A DNA stretch of 51,901 nucleotides from JBBTCJ01 sp038043285 (GTDB lineage Bacteria > Planctomycetota > Phycisphaerae > UBA1845): NCBI GenBank assembly GCA_038043285.1, contig JBBTCJ010000085.1:1-51901 (forward strand), given 5' to 3'. The position numbers and the translations under genes are program-made. Every line of letters starts with the position of its first letter. Positions within the stretch are counted from its first letter, which is position 1. Positions 16,525 to 24,339 of this stretch are shown in pieces. The notes beneath the pieces are model-generated. The model was not told the DNA's origin. It saw only the letters and a program-made list of their open reading frames with translations, and did no database searches.

Positions 16525-16679
16525 GGGCCCTTCCTTGATGCGTCGCGATGTTTCCCCCCATCGGTGCGAGATGGATGGGGTGCCGTTCACCCGGCCTATG
16601 ACACCGCGTTGTCGAAAAGGACGCCGGGAAGTACCATATCTACCCGCTTGTGTTTCGGCATCGCAAAGGAGAGACCTCA

Positions 16680-17132
16680 ATGGGTTTCGCATCCATGCTT
16701 GAGGACATTCGCGACAAGCTCGTCACCGATCTTCGTGCACCGACCGATACGTTGGTCCATCAACTGACGGAGCAGAATGCATTCGAGGTCGTAAAGCGGT
16801 TACGAGAACTGCAACGCGTTTCTGATCAGGTCTTGGATGCGGTAGAACGCGCATTGGAACTCGCAACAAATCCGGAGGTAGACTTGTCACGCAGGGTGAT
16901 AGAGTTGCAAGCGGATATTCAAAGTATAACCGCGGAACGGGATGCATGGAAAGCGCGATGTGAGGAAGCGTCCAAGGCATCGGTCGAAAAGAACAGACGC
17001 TACATCGAACAAATACGCCTCGAAAACGAGATCAACCCCAGGGTCCAGATCGCCGAATTGCGACGTGAGCTAAAGGCCTGCAAGTCTGAACTGAAGCGGA
17101 CAAAAGAGAGGCGCAGGCAAGGAAAACACTGA
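16680..17132 (+). CDS. Small coiled-coil protein
   Basis: Not recognised. A 150-residue, entirely helical, charged protein. Residues about 70-150 have heptad-like spacing of Leu/Ile/Val in Lys/Arg/Glu-rich sequence (VIELQADIQSITAERDAWKA, RRYIEQIRLENEI, IAELRRELKACKSELKRTKE), predicting a long coiled coil. The GC content is visibly lower than in neighbouring genes, which may mean recent acquisition. The start at 16680 is supported by AAGGAGAG five bases upstream. No partner is obvious; the next genes downstream form a toxin/antitoxin-like pair. Confidence 0.7.
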   Translation: MGFASMLEDIRDKLVTDLRAPTDTLVHQLTEQNAFEVVKRLRELQRVSDQVLDAVERALELATNPEVDLSRRVIELQADIQSITAERDAWKARCEEASKASVEKNRRYIEQIRLENEINPRVQIAELRRELKACKSELKRTKERRRQGKH

Positions 17133-17300
17133 GGGACCGTATGTGCCCTAGGGGCGTGGTTTTGAGGGGACAACCTTCGTCGTGACTGATCCGCATAGAG
17201 AATCCTGCTGCAAGCAATATCGAATCATCGCTCACTATCATGCCATCGAGGCATGGCAGCGTGGCACTGACGGCTCGGGTACGAACCGAATGGAGAGGTC

Positions 17301-17606
17301 ATGGGCGAAACCACCCTGACGGATCCAATGAGTCGCCGGCTTGTCCTGGCCGATCGCACCTGGTTTGGCCACATCGTCAAGGGACATCCCGAGGTCGCGA
17401 TGCACCGTGTCCTAGTGGAGAATGCCGTCACGCGGCCCGATGAGATCCGCTTCAGTCGTTCGGATCGGGATTGTCGGCTGTATTTTGGACCGGGGCCTCG
17501 GCCCTCGGTTAGAATCCTGGTCGTCGCCAACGTCGTCGAGGGAGTGGTCAAGACCGCGCATCTTTGCAGCCGCGTGTCAGGAGGTGAGTGCGAATGGTCA
17601 AGGTAG
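17301..17606 (+). CDS. Putative nuclease/toxin-like protein (PBECR/BECR-type)
   Basis: A 101-residue protein with the pattern D-R-T-W-F-G-H-I-V-K-G-H-P-E-V, a stretch NAVTRPDEIRFSRSDRDCRL with Y-F-G-P, and a strand VRILVVANVVEGVVKTAHL. The order [DE]-R-x-[WF]-x-H-I-x-x-x-H-P-E and then P-D-x-[IV]-x-x-S plus V-x-T-A-[HY] is what I recall from small BECR/RelE-like predicted RNases encoded beside DUF2283 proteins. GGAGAGG lies just before the ATG. Its last codons overlap the next gene by 13 bases, as is typical of toxin-antitoxin pairs. The toxin role is inferred from context and fold resemblance only. Confidence 0.6.
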   Translation: MGETTLTDPMSRRLVLADRTWFGHIVKGHPEVAMHRVLVENAVTRPDEIRFSRSDRDCRLYFGPGPRPSVRILVVANVVEGVVKTAHLCSRVSGGECEWSR

Positions 17607-17881
17607 ATACGATCGAAGGAACTGTGGACGGTGTTCTATGGTGCCACTACGACGTCCTCAATGATGTTTTGTATCTTCGCCTCGTGGCTGAACGCGAAAC
17701 GCCCACCATCGCGGAAGAGAGCGATGACGGATCGCTGCTTCTCCGCCGTTCGGACGACGCCAAGCTGGTCGGGATGACCGTCGTCAGTTGGTGGAAGCGG
17801 TTCGGTCGGGGAAAGCTCCCCGACTCGATCCGCGCGTTGGAAGAGGCCATCGAACCCTGGGCGAAGAAGCTCGCCGCTTGA
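17594..17881 (+). CDS. DUF2283 protein, putative antitoxin
   Basis: A 95-residue DUF2283 family protein. Family features are H-Y-D-V-L-N-D-V-L-Y-L-R-L near the N-terminus (the Y-D-x-x-x-D-[VA]-L-Y-[IL] motif), a middle D-D-G-S-L-L-L-R-R-S segment, and VGMTVVSWWKRFG followed by L-P-D-S-I and IEPWAKKLA. A strong AGGAGGTGAG lies nine bases before the ATG at 17594, which sets the start inside the preceding gene. DUF2283 proteins are frequently paired with small nuclease-like genes; the likely role is antitoxin, inferred from the arrangement. Confidence 0.8.
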   Translation: MVKVDTIEGTVDGVLWCHYDVLNDVLYLRLVAERETPTIAEESDDGSLLLRRSDDAKLVGMTVVSWWKRFGRGKLPDSIRALEEAIEPWAKKLAA

Positions 17882-17885
17882 ACCG

Positions 17886-18713
17886 TTGTTCTACCTTGAC
17901 CCCCACATCCACATGGTCTCGCGGACGACGGATGATTACGTCCGCATGAGCCGCGCCGGGTGCGTCGCGGTTTCCGAGCCGGCGTTCTGGGCCGGTTTCG
18001 ACCGCGGCTCGGCGGAATCCTTCGCCGACTATTTTCGCCAGCTCACCGAGTTCGAGCGCAAACGGGCCGCCCAGTTCGGCATCCACCACATGGCGTGGCT
18101 GTGCATCAACGCCAAGGAGGCTGAAAACGTCGCCCTCGCCCGCGAAGTGATTTCGGTCATCCCGCGGTTCCTCGACCGCCCCGGCGTGCTGGGCATCGGC
18201 GAGATCGGCCTCAACAAGAACACCCCCAACGAGTGCACCATTTTCCTTGAACAGGTGGACCTCGCTGCCAGGACCGACGAGCTGATCCTCGTTCACACGC
18301 CGCACTTGTGGGACAAGTACAAGGGCACGCGGATGATCCTCGACCTGCTCACCGGTGATTCACGCATCAAGCCGCACCGCGTGCTCATCGACCACGTCGA
18401 GGAGCACACCGTGAAGCTCGCGCTCGACGCAGGCTTCTGGGTCGGCATGACGCTTTACCCGACAACGAAGTGCACGCCGCAGCGGGCCGTGGATATCATC
18501 GAGCGCTTCGGTACCGATCGCATCATGGCCAACAGCGCCGGCGACTGGGGTGTCAGCGACCCGATGAACCTGCCCGATTTCATCCGCGCGCTTCGCGCCC
18601 GCGACCACGATCCGATGGCCATTCACAAGCTTGTCTATGAAAACCCCTTGCGGTTCTTCGCCCAAGCGAGAAGGTTTGACTTTAGCCCGCCCGTGCCGCT
18701 CCGCGCGACGTGA
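17886..18713 (+). CDS. TatD-family metal-dependent hydrolase (EboB-like)
   Basis: Amidohydrolase-fold enzyme of the TatD group. The start is a TTG at 17886, five bases after the previous stop; any later ATG would lose the metal-binding D-P-H-I-H motif at residues 5-9. Other expected metal ligands are the Glu in LGIGEIGLNKNTPNE, His in LILVHTPHLWDK, His in VLIDHVEEHTV and the Asp in SAGDWGVSDP. The sequence, with M-S-R-A-G near the start and GMTLYPTTKCTP, is closer to the TatD-like member of ebo (edb) metabolite-export clusters than to DNase TatD. No other ebo gene is present in the window, so the substrate is unknown. Confidence 0.82.
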   Translation: MFYLDPHIHMVSRTTDDYVRMSRAGCVAVSEPAFWAGFDRGSAESFADYFRQLTEFERKRAAQFGIHHMAWLCINAKEAENVALAREVISVIPRFLDRPGVLGIGEIGLNKNTPNECTIFLEQVDLAARTDELILVHTPHLWDKYKGTRMILDLLTGDSRIKPHRVLIDHVEEHTVKLALDAGFWVGMTLYPTTKCTPQRAVDIIERFGTDRIMANSAGDWGVSDPMNLPDFIRALRARDHDPMAIHKLVYENPLRFFAQARRFDFSPPVPLRAT

Positions 18714-18737
18714 TGTCGGGGAACCGTGCGTCGATCA

Positions 18738-18760
18738 GAGCCGCGACCGCGAGGGAGCGG
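18738..18760. repeat. Dispersed repeat, GCGACCG(T/C)GAGGGAGCGG type
   Basis: A 23-base unit ending GCGACCGCGAGGGAGCGG, lying between the TatD-like gene and a lipoprotein gene. A nearly identical unit is at 19864-19886, and an inverted copy of its core at 32568-32585. I recall this unit as abundant in planctomycete genomes, which supports the taxonomic guess. Confidence 0.75.
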
Positions 18761-18900
18761 AGGGATTGGCGATTGACGATTTCATCCGAACGGAGGTGTC
18801 GATCCGATCCGCGACGGTCGGGATGCGCGGGATATTTTTCTCAGACATGGAGGCGTCCGATCTGCGAAAACGACGCCCAGCCCCTGACGCACCTGTGGCG

Positions 18901-19527
18901 CTACCTGCTCTCGGCGCTGGCGTCCGCAATCGCCGATCGTGGACCGAAGGTCCGCTCAAGCTCGTTCATCAACCGTACGACTTGAAACGGATCGCGCTTT
19001 GCGGTGAATCGCCCGGAGATCTCCGCGCGAGGGAACAACGGCTCGCCCGCCGCCAGTTGCCGGGTCGGCTTTAGCACCGCGTGGTCGATGGTCCCGTTGA
19101 GTTCGCCGCGGCGACGACGCACGTCGAACAACACGGCTCCCGCGCCCTCGAAAGTACTCCCCAGCCCGCCGGACTGAATCGAATAGGTCAGCAAACTGTT
19201 GATCTGCGTCGGTTCGGCCACGGTCTTCCCTGGAATCGACCGCCACACGGTGCGGACGTGCAGCATCTGCGTCAGCCCGGGTTCGCCGCCGCGCGACGAC
19301 GGTCTACGTCGAAGCACCAGGTTGAGGTTGCCGCCGGCATCGATGTCGAAATAGGCTTCGTCGAAGGTCTCGCGGTACTTCCGCGGCTGTCCGGCGTCGG
19401 AGAAATCCGTAAGGATCATCGTCGAGCGCGGCCTGGTGCAACCGGATATCCCACTCATGCCCCCGATCGCCGCGACCCCGATCGCCGCGAACGGAAACAC
19501 ACGGGCAGCTCCAAGCCTGCGCGTCAA
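18901..19527 (-). CDS. Putative lipoprotein of unknown function
   Basis: Unrecognised secreted lipoprotein. With the TTG at 19527 the product begins M-T-R-R-L-G and continues with a hydrophobic stretch ending GMSGISGC, which is a good lipobox (I-S-G-C). The mature part has about 170 residues with alternating beta-type segments (YFDIDAGGNLNLVLRRRP, MLHVRTVWRSIPGK, INSLLTYSIQS, GAVLFDVRRRRGELNGTID). It looks like a beta-rich outer-membrane-associated domain. A GTG at 19500 would delete the positive charges of the signal peptide; the open frame upstream of 19527 to 19731 has no clear ribosome site. Neighbours on the minus strand are a Ser/Thr kinase further upstream. Confidence 0.65.
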   Translation of the reverse strand: MTRRLGAARVFPFAAIGVAAIGGMSGISGCTRPRSTMILTDFSDAGQPRKYRETFDEAYFDIDAGGNLNLVLRRRPSSRGGEPGLTQMLHVRTVWRSIPGKTVAEPTQINSLLTYSIQSGGLGSTFEGAGAVLFDVRRRRGELNGTIDHAVLKPTRQLAAGEPLFPRAEISGRFTAKRDPFQVVRLMNELERTFGPRSAIADASAESR

Positions 19528-19863
19528 TAGGTATCCAGGTGCCGACTCGCGAAGCTGGGCGGAGGTGAGTCTTGGCAACCTGGTCAAAGAAGTCGTATTC
19601 GCTAGAGCATTCTCGATTCTTGTGTCGCGTCGCCCTTCATGGGCGGCGCATTCAGAGAAGCGACGCGGACAAACTGCGGCGCTCCGAAAAAACGGATTTC
19701 GCTCTAGGGGCGAAGTTCGGCGTTCGAACATGGCCGGAACCTAGCCCTCGTGTCGCATCATGTCAAACCCGCGCTTGAGGTTCGACATACCGCAAGTGAC
19801 CTGCACGGTTGGACCGTTCACTGCCCGAAGCGCAGCGGTTTGAGAAGAACCGCCGCTTGATCC

Positions 19864-19886
19864 GAGCCGCGACCGTGAGGGAGCGG
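19864..19886. repeat. Dispersed repeat, second copy
   Basis: Copy of the unit at 18738 with one or two differences (core GCGACCGTGAGGGAGCGG). It lies in the 235-base gap between the lipoprotein gene and the kinase gene. Confidence 0.75.
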
Positions 19887-19908
19887 ATGTCGCTTCTTCC
19901 TTTTCCTC

Positions 19909-19952
19909 GCCTTCTTCTTCTTCTTCTTCTTCCTCTTCCTGCTTTTCTTCCA
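19909..19952. repeat. CTT/CCT trinucleotide microsatellite
   Basis: A pure pyrimidine run on the plus strand built of CTT and CCT triplets. On the minus strand it would encode polyglutamate in a 70-codon frame (19741-19953) that I regard as spurious because the rest of that frame translates the dispersed repeat. It lies about 15 bases after the stop of the kinase gene, so it could be its 3' untranslated region. Confidence 0.7.
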
Positions 19953-19966
19953 TCTGTGCCGCGAAC

Positions 19967-22330
19967 CTAACCTCCCGGTCCTCCCGTTGGAGCCGGGGGC
20001 GGTATCACGCCTTTGGCCCAGGGCGCGACTTTCCGCAGCAACTGCTCGAACGTGCCTTGATCGGGTCCGTCTTTCGGTTCGGAGTCCGGCGCCTTCGTTG
20101 CTTCGGACGTGGGTTGGTCCGCGCCGATGCCCTTCGTCGCCATCGACCGCTCCTGGTAAAGGCGGAATTGCACGTTGCCCCAGCGAAGCAGCAGCGCGGG
20201 AGTTCGGCCGGCGATGTCCATGGCGGCCTGGAAGTCGCTCGCCGCATCCTCCAGCACTCCGGCCGCCGAGCGCGCGTCACCGCGAAGCGTCAGGGCGTCG
20301 GCATTGCCCGCCTCAATCGTCAACACTTCGGTGGCCGCCTGAACGGCATCTTCGTATTGCTGCGAGGCCATGTGCGCCAGGGTCTTGCCCAGCAGCGCCG
20401 GAACGTGCCACGGAGCTCCGCGCAACACGTTGTTGAAGTCTCGGAGGGCGTCGTCTGGTTGACCGCGTTTGAGCGACGCAAGCCCGCGCAGCGCTCGAGC
20501 CCAGACCAACTCGGTTCGGCCGGTCATGGCCGCGGTCAGCGCCTCATAGCTGGGTTCCGGGCGATTCAGCAGGAGCAGCGCCAGGCCGGACCAGAGTTTC
20601 GCGCGCGGCATGGAATCGGCCAGGCGCACCAACTCGCCCGCCGTTTGAAGCATCGCCTCGTACTGCCGCTGACGCCCATGGAGTAGAACGCGCAACTGCC
20701 AGGCCTCGAAATCGCCGGGGTTCGTCGCCAGGTAGCTGTCCAACAGCGAGGCCGCGCCGCCGGCGTCGTCGCTGTTCAGCCGCCGGACCGCCTCGTGCAA
20801 GTGCTGTCGTGATTCATCGTCGCCCAACGTCGGTTCATCGAGCCACCGCCGCGGCACGACCGAGGCGTAGAACTCTCCGGCGCTGCGATGGGCGATCGCG
20901 TCGATCGACCCCACCGCGGCCTGGTCGCTCTCGGCGCGTTCCGCCACATCCGGCTCCGGGCCGGGATCGGCGCCCACGATGTTCGACATCGCGGGAAAGG
21001 TTGCATCGGCGAGGTTGGCCGGCCCGCGCTGCATCATCGCGAAGAAAGCGAGAAGCTGTTCGTTCGACTCCTGCACCTTGTCGGCCGCGGCCGTAGCCTG
21101 AATCGCCGCTTCCTTCTCGACGGCCGCCCGCTTCTGGTTGACCCGGACGGCCCACAACAGTCCCAACGCCATGACCACGGCGGCCGCCGCCACTGAGGTC
21201 GCCGGGTGACGCGCGATAAAACGCGCCGCGCGACGCAAGCGCCCCGTTCGACGGGCGATGATCGGGCGATCGGCGAGAAAAAGCCTTAGATCATCGCGCA
21301 TCCGCCCGGCCGTCGCGTAGCGCCGACCCGGTTCCCGCTCGATCGCCTTCAGCGTGATCGTTTCCAGGTCGATTGGGATCGACGGGTTCAGCGCGCGCGG
21401 CGTGGGTGGAACCGAACCGAGAATCATGCCGATGACCGCCTCGCGCGTCTCTCCCGGATACGGCGGATGGAGCGTCAACCATTCGTACAGCGTCGCCCCG
21501 AGAGAGTAGATGTCCGTGCGCTGGTCCACCTTTCCTGCTCCGCCGCGGATTTGTTCCGGAGACATGTAGAGCGGCGAACCGACCATCTCGCCGGTGATCG
21601 TGACCCCCGGCTGTTCTTGAAGCCGCGCCAGGCCGAAGTCCATCACCCGCATCCGGTTGTCAGTCCCCAGAATCAGATTGTGCGGTTTGATGTCGCGGTG
21701 GATCACGCCCTGACTGTGCGCGTAGTCCAGTGCGTCCGCGACGGCGGCCATCGTCTCTGCCACGCGCCGGAAAAACTCGCCGGTCCCGTATTCCGGAAAC
21801 GGCACGACCGGCAGACGGGCGTATTCCTTACGCTCCGCTTCCACCTCGGCACGGCGTGCGATGGAGGATGGAGTTTCCTTGGTCGTTTCGTCACGGTGCA
21901 GCACGACAGTCTCGGCCAAATCCGCGCCGGCGAATTCATCCTGTCGTGGCCCCCGCAGCCGGGAGATCATTTGATGAAGACTTTCCCCGCTGACAAACTC
22001 CATGGCGTAAAAATAGATTCCGTCGGCTTCGCCCTGGGCGAAGATCGGGACGATGTGCGTGTGGTGCAGTTTCGCGGCAGCCTGGGCTTCGCGCTGGAAT
22101 CGCACGATCGCTTTCGGCGAGGCACTGACGTGCGAAGAGAGCACCTTCAGCGCGACCACCCGCTGAAGGGACCGCTCCCACGCTTCGTAGACCGTTCCCA
22201 TCCCGCCGCGACCGACCTCGCGGCGAAGTTCAAAGTCGCCGAGCGCGGCTCGCATTCCCGCGCCGTGCGGAAACGAGACCCCTCCATCCGGCGATCGATT
22301 CGGCGATGAATCTCCCGGTGCTGCGTGCAA
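19967..22330 (-). CDS. Membrane Ser/Thr protein kinase with TPR-like C-terminal region
   Basis: Hanks-type (PknB-like) kinase of 787 residues. The glycine loop VGRGGMGTVYEA is at about 39-50, the ATP-binding Lys62 in VALKV, the catalytic HRDIKPHN at 211-218, DFGLA at 231-235 and the activation segment GSPLYMSPEQIRGG. Between the hinge (about 126) and the C-lobe (about 183) there is an unusual 55-residue charged insertion. One membrane helix is at about 377-395, followed by a roughly 390-residue extracytoplasmic region with TPR-like helical repeats (for example LLDSYLATNPGDFEAWQLRV and ALTLRGDARSAAGVLEDAAS). A TTG at 22330 with AGGAAGG nine bases upstream is the chosen start; ATG at 22255 is the alternative. 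The signal and substrates are unknown. Confidence 0.92.
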   Translation of the reverse strand: MHAAPGDSSPNRSPDGGVSFPHGAGMRAALGDFELRREVGRGGMGTVYEAWERSLQRVVALKVLSSHVSASPKAIVRFQREAQAAAKLHHTHIVPIFAQGEADGIYFYAMEFVSGESLHQMISRLRGPRQDEFAGADLAETVVLHRDETTKETPSSIARRAEVEAERKEYARLPVVPFPEYGTGEFFRRVAETMAAVADALDYAHSQGVIHRDIKPHNLILGTDNRMRVMDFGLARLQEQPGVTITGEMVGSPLYMSPEQIRGGAGKVDQRTDIYSLGATLYEWLTLHPPYPGETREAVIGMILGSVPPTPRALNPSIPIDLETITLKAIEREPGRRYATAGRMRDDLRLFLADRPIIARRTGRLRRAARFIARHPATSVAAAAVVMALGLLWAVRVNQKRAAVEKEAAIQATAAADKVQESNEQLLAFFAMMQRGPANLADATFPAMSNIVGADPGPEPDVAERAESDQAAVGSIDAIAHRSAGEFYASVVPRRWLDEPTLGDDESRQHLHEAVRRLNSDDAGGAASLLDSYLATNPGDFEAWQLRVLLHGRQRQYEAMLQTAGELVRLADSMPRAKLWSGLALLLLNRPEPSYEALTAAMTGRTELVWARALRGLASLKRGQPDDALRDFNNVLRGAPWHVPALLGKTLAHMASQQYEDAVQAATEVLTIEAGNADALTLRGDARSAAGVLEDAASDFQAAMDIAGRTPALLLRWGNVQFRLYQERSMATKGIGADQPTSEATKAPDSEPKDGPDQGTFEQLLRKVAPWAKGVIPPPAPTGGPGG

Positions 22331-22944
22331 GCTTCAACGCCTTCCTTTGGCAACTTGTCGAAGAACCTCTGCAACTTCGCAGGCCGCCGGCGTCCGGGCG
22401 GTGAGGGCACGGGCTGGTGGCTCGCGATGCATGTTCTTCAACGGGCTACCCAGCCTGACTACAGCCGGACAACCCCTTCGACCCGGCGCGGCAACCAGCG
22501 GACAAATCGGCGCACCCCGCCGCCACCCGTGGCCTTCAAAGCGCCTACACCGCCGCAGGTGGACCGCGCCAGACAACCTGTCGGCGCGTTCCTTACCGTA
22601 GAGGACGGTCGGGGCGACAGATTGGTTGGTAAAAATAAATCGGAGTGCCTCCGGCAATCCATGCCTCTGACACGAGAGGCCGGCTGCCTACCTAGGTCCG
22701 CAGGCTCCAGGTTTCGGGGGGGATTTCGCATCGCCGCCATTCTATCGCGCTTTCTGGCCGGCCTGGGACGTCGCGCGCCATCGCTAACTATCGCCGTCAC
22801 AGAGAGTTATGAATCACCCAGTCAGTGGCACTTTACGCGGCCGGCGAGGTTGACGGCCAGCGTGCCGCCGGGGAATCGTCTTGGGCACGCGACAGTCCCG
22901 CATCGCGCTCGCCCGACGATGATCTCCCGGCGGTGTGGATTCGC
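22331..22944. other. Intergenic region without recognised gene
   Basis: About 610 bases. Small frames on both strands look like noise. There is a short A-rich patch near 22628-22640 that could belong to a promoter. No RNA hairpin with a U-tract is seen. Confidence 0.45.
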
Positions 22945-23478
22945 CTACGCGAGGGTGATATTTGGAAATCGGCCGGCGGCATGTTCGGCCCCCAGCCGGA
23001 TATAGCTTCGGACGACGTGGTCGATCCGCTCTAGGTCTTTCGAATTGACCTCGCGCACGACCTTTCCAGGGACGCCCATGATGACTGAGCGTGCCGGGAC
23101 GATGGTGCCCGGTGGAAGGACGCTCCCCGCCGCGATCACGCAATACTCCCCGATTTCGCAGTCATCCAACACGATCGCCCCGATTCCGATCAGCGTTCGC
23201 GTACCCACCCGCCGACAGTGCACCACGGCACGATGCCCGATGCCGACCTCGTCGTCGATGTCCAGGGGCACGCCATGTTTGGTGTGCACTACGGTCCCGT
23301 CCTGTACATTGACCCGCTGTCCGATCCGGATGGGTGCGATGTCGCCGCGAATCATGACGTGGTGCATGACCGTGCTCTCGTCGCCGATGGTGACGTCCCC
23401 CCCGACGTACGAAGTGGGAGCAATGTAGACGTTCCGACCGATGGTCGGCCTGGGGTTCGTCGCCATCAGATCCATCAT
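22945..23478 (-). CDS. Gamma-carbonic anhydrase-like hexapeptide-repeat protein
   Basis: Left-handed beta-helix protein of the gamma-carbonic anhydrase/YrdA group, 177 residues, normally a zinc-dependent trimer in the cytoplasm. The I-G-x-x hexapeptide repeats run from about residue 13 to 135 (VYIAPTSYVGGDVTIGDEST, IRGDIAPIRIGQRVNVQDGT, LIGIGAIVLDDCEIGEYCVI). Zinc ligand histidines are visible in VVHTKHG and in GIGHRAVVHC, the usual spacing for this family. True carbonic anhydrase activity is not assured, as most YrdA-like proteins are weakly or not active. Start: ATG at 23478; ATGs at 23475 and 23466 are equally possible because no ribosome site stands out. Confidence 0.9.
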   Translation of the reverse strand: MMDLMATNPRPTIGRNVYIAPTSYVGGDVTIGDESTVMHHVMIRGDIAPIRIGQRVNVQDGTVVHTKHGVPLDIDDEVGIGHRAVVHCRRVGTRTLIGIGAIVLDDCEIGEYCVIAAGSVLPPGTIVPARSVIMGVPGKVVREVNSKDLERIDHVVRSYIRLGAEHAAGRFPNITLA

Positions 23479-24003
23479 AGCGAGGACGCGCTACACCGGA
23501 ACCAGCGCCGGGTACCACGCCCCCGGTGGGGGTCAACTCCCACGCTTGGCAATGCGACTTGCTGGCCGTGGCGATCCTCCCGTTCCAGCGCGGTCAGTGA
23601 GATCCTCGAGACCTCAGCAGCCGACCTGCAGGCACTTCCGCGACGACCGGCGCAACGGTATTCATCCCAAACTACTGAATCTAGCTATTTTATCGGACAT
23701 CTGGGTGTTGTCGCGCCACGACCACAGGAGCCGGAAGTCGCAATATCAAATCGCGTCGGATGCAAGATAAGAAAAATCACAGTCGGTAGCTGCCGGTCCG
23801 CCGAATAGTTCAAGTGGCGCAATTGACGCGGTGTTTTATCTGTTTTATGCCCGACTCCGTTTTTTCTATCGTGGCGATCATGGGCCGATATCGAGCCTGT
23901 GAGTTTCATTACAGGAAAGACGGCTGGTTCTCAAGACGATGCTGGCCTGATCGTTCATGTCGGTACAGTTTCAAAAAAAATTGTGAATTTGGATAGTTTT
24001 TCT
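23479..24003. other. AT-rich intergenic region
   Basis: From about 23640 to 24003 the sequence is distinctly more AT-rich than the rest of the window and ends in an A-tract/T-tract block (23970-24003) just before a promoter. A short open frame of about 58 codons beginning with GTG near 23899 runs through this block and the promoter; I do not recognise the product and doubt it. No domain-bearing gene is present. Confidence 0.5.
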
Positions 24004-24032
24004 TTGACAGGCGGTGGTCCTGGCTTTAGTAT
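24004..24032 (+). promoter_or_regulatory. Near-consensus sigma-70 promoter
   Basis: TTGACA at 24004-24009 is a perfect -35 box, TAGTAT at 24027-24032 differs from the -10 consensus in one base, and the spacer is exactly 17 bases. The 30 bases upstream are A/T tracts, as in a UP element. In a GC-rich genome this combination is unlikely by chance and points to a strong constitutive promoter. Transcription should start at about 24039. No protein gene with a ribosome site follows. Confidence 0.8.
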
Positions 24033-24038
24033 GCCGAC

Positions 24039-24304
24039 GGTCAGCGCAAGCGAGCGCGAGCCGCCTGTGAAATGATTGCGAGCAGCGGCTGAAGATGCAT
24101 GCACTGGCGTGCGGCGACGTGTTGTTTGTCGCCGAATCGGAAGGGGCCTCGCGGCACTTGCGACCTGTGGGTCGGCTGGGGGCGTGCGGACTACGGCCGC
24201 CGGCGGCCGGAGGGGGGCGCCGGCGGCTTCTTGAACTTCTGGAGGGGGAAGATAACGCCCAGCGCGACGTCTCGAAAGAGGCGTATCCGCTGGGTGTTTT
24301 TTTT
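24039..24304 (+). ncRNA. Predicted structured non-coding RNA, class unknown
   Basis: About 265 bases between the strong promoter at 24004-24032 and an intrinsic terminator ending at 24304. The sequence can form several strong hairpins: CGGCGAC/GTCGCCG around 24112-24134, and a ten-pair stem GCCGCCGGCG/CGCCGGCGGC between about 24191 and 24231. None of the conserved landmarks of RNase P RNA, tmRNA or the SRP RNA GGAA-apical loop could be found by eye. A 6S-type RNA is possible because of size and strong promoter, but the long central bubble was not demonstrated. Open frames across the region have no protein-like composition. It lies just downstream of nothing and convergent to a dehydrogenase gene. 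Confidence 0.55.
24258..24304 (+). terminator. Intrinsic terminator with long stem and U8 tract
   Basis: The outer stem CCCAGCG (24258-24264) pairs with CGCTGGG (24288-24294). An inner stem ACGTCTC (24267-24273) pairs with GAGGCGT (24278-24284) around a GAAA tetraloop. A TG and then eight T residues follow at 24297-24304. This is a textbook factor-independent terminator on the plus strand. It also lies just past the end of the convergent dehydrogenase gene. Confidence 0.88.
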
Positions 24305-24339
24305 GATGCCCACGGACGCCGCGGAGGTTCTCGGGTCGG

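Noticed and set aside
19741..19953. A 70-codon polyglutamate frame on the minus strand
   Set aside because: It translates a trinucleotide microsatellite and a dispersed repeat; nothing indicates a functional protein.
24039..24304. RNase P, tmRNA or SRP RNA as identity of the RNA unit
   Set aside because: Their conserved motifs are not found, so I leave the class open.
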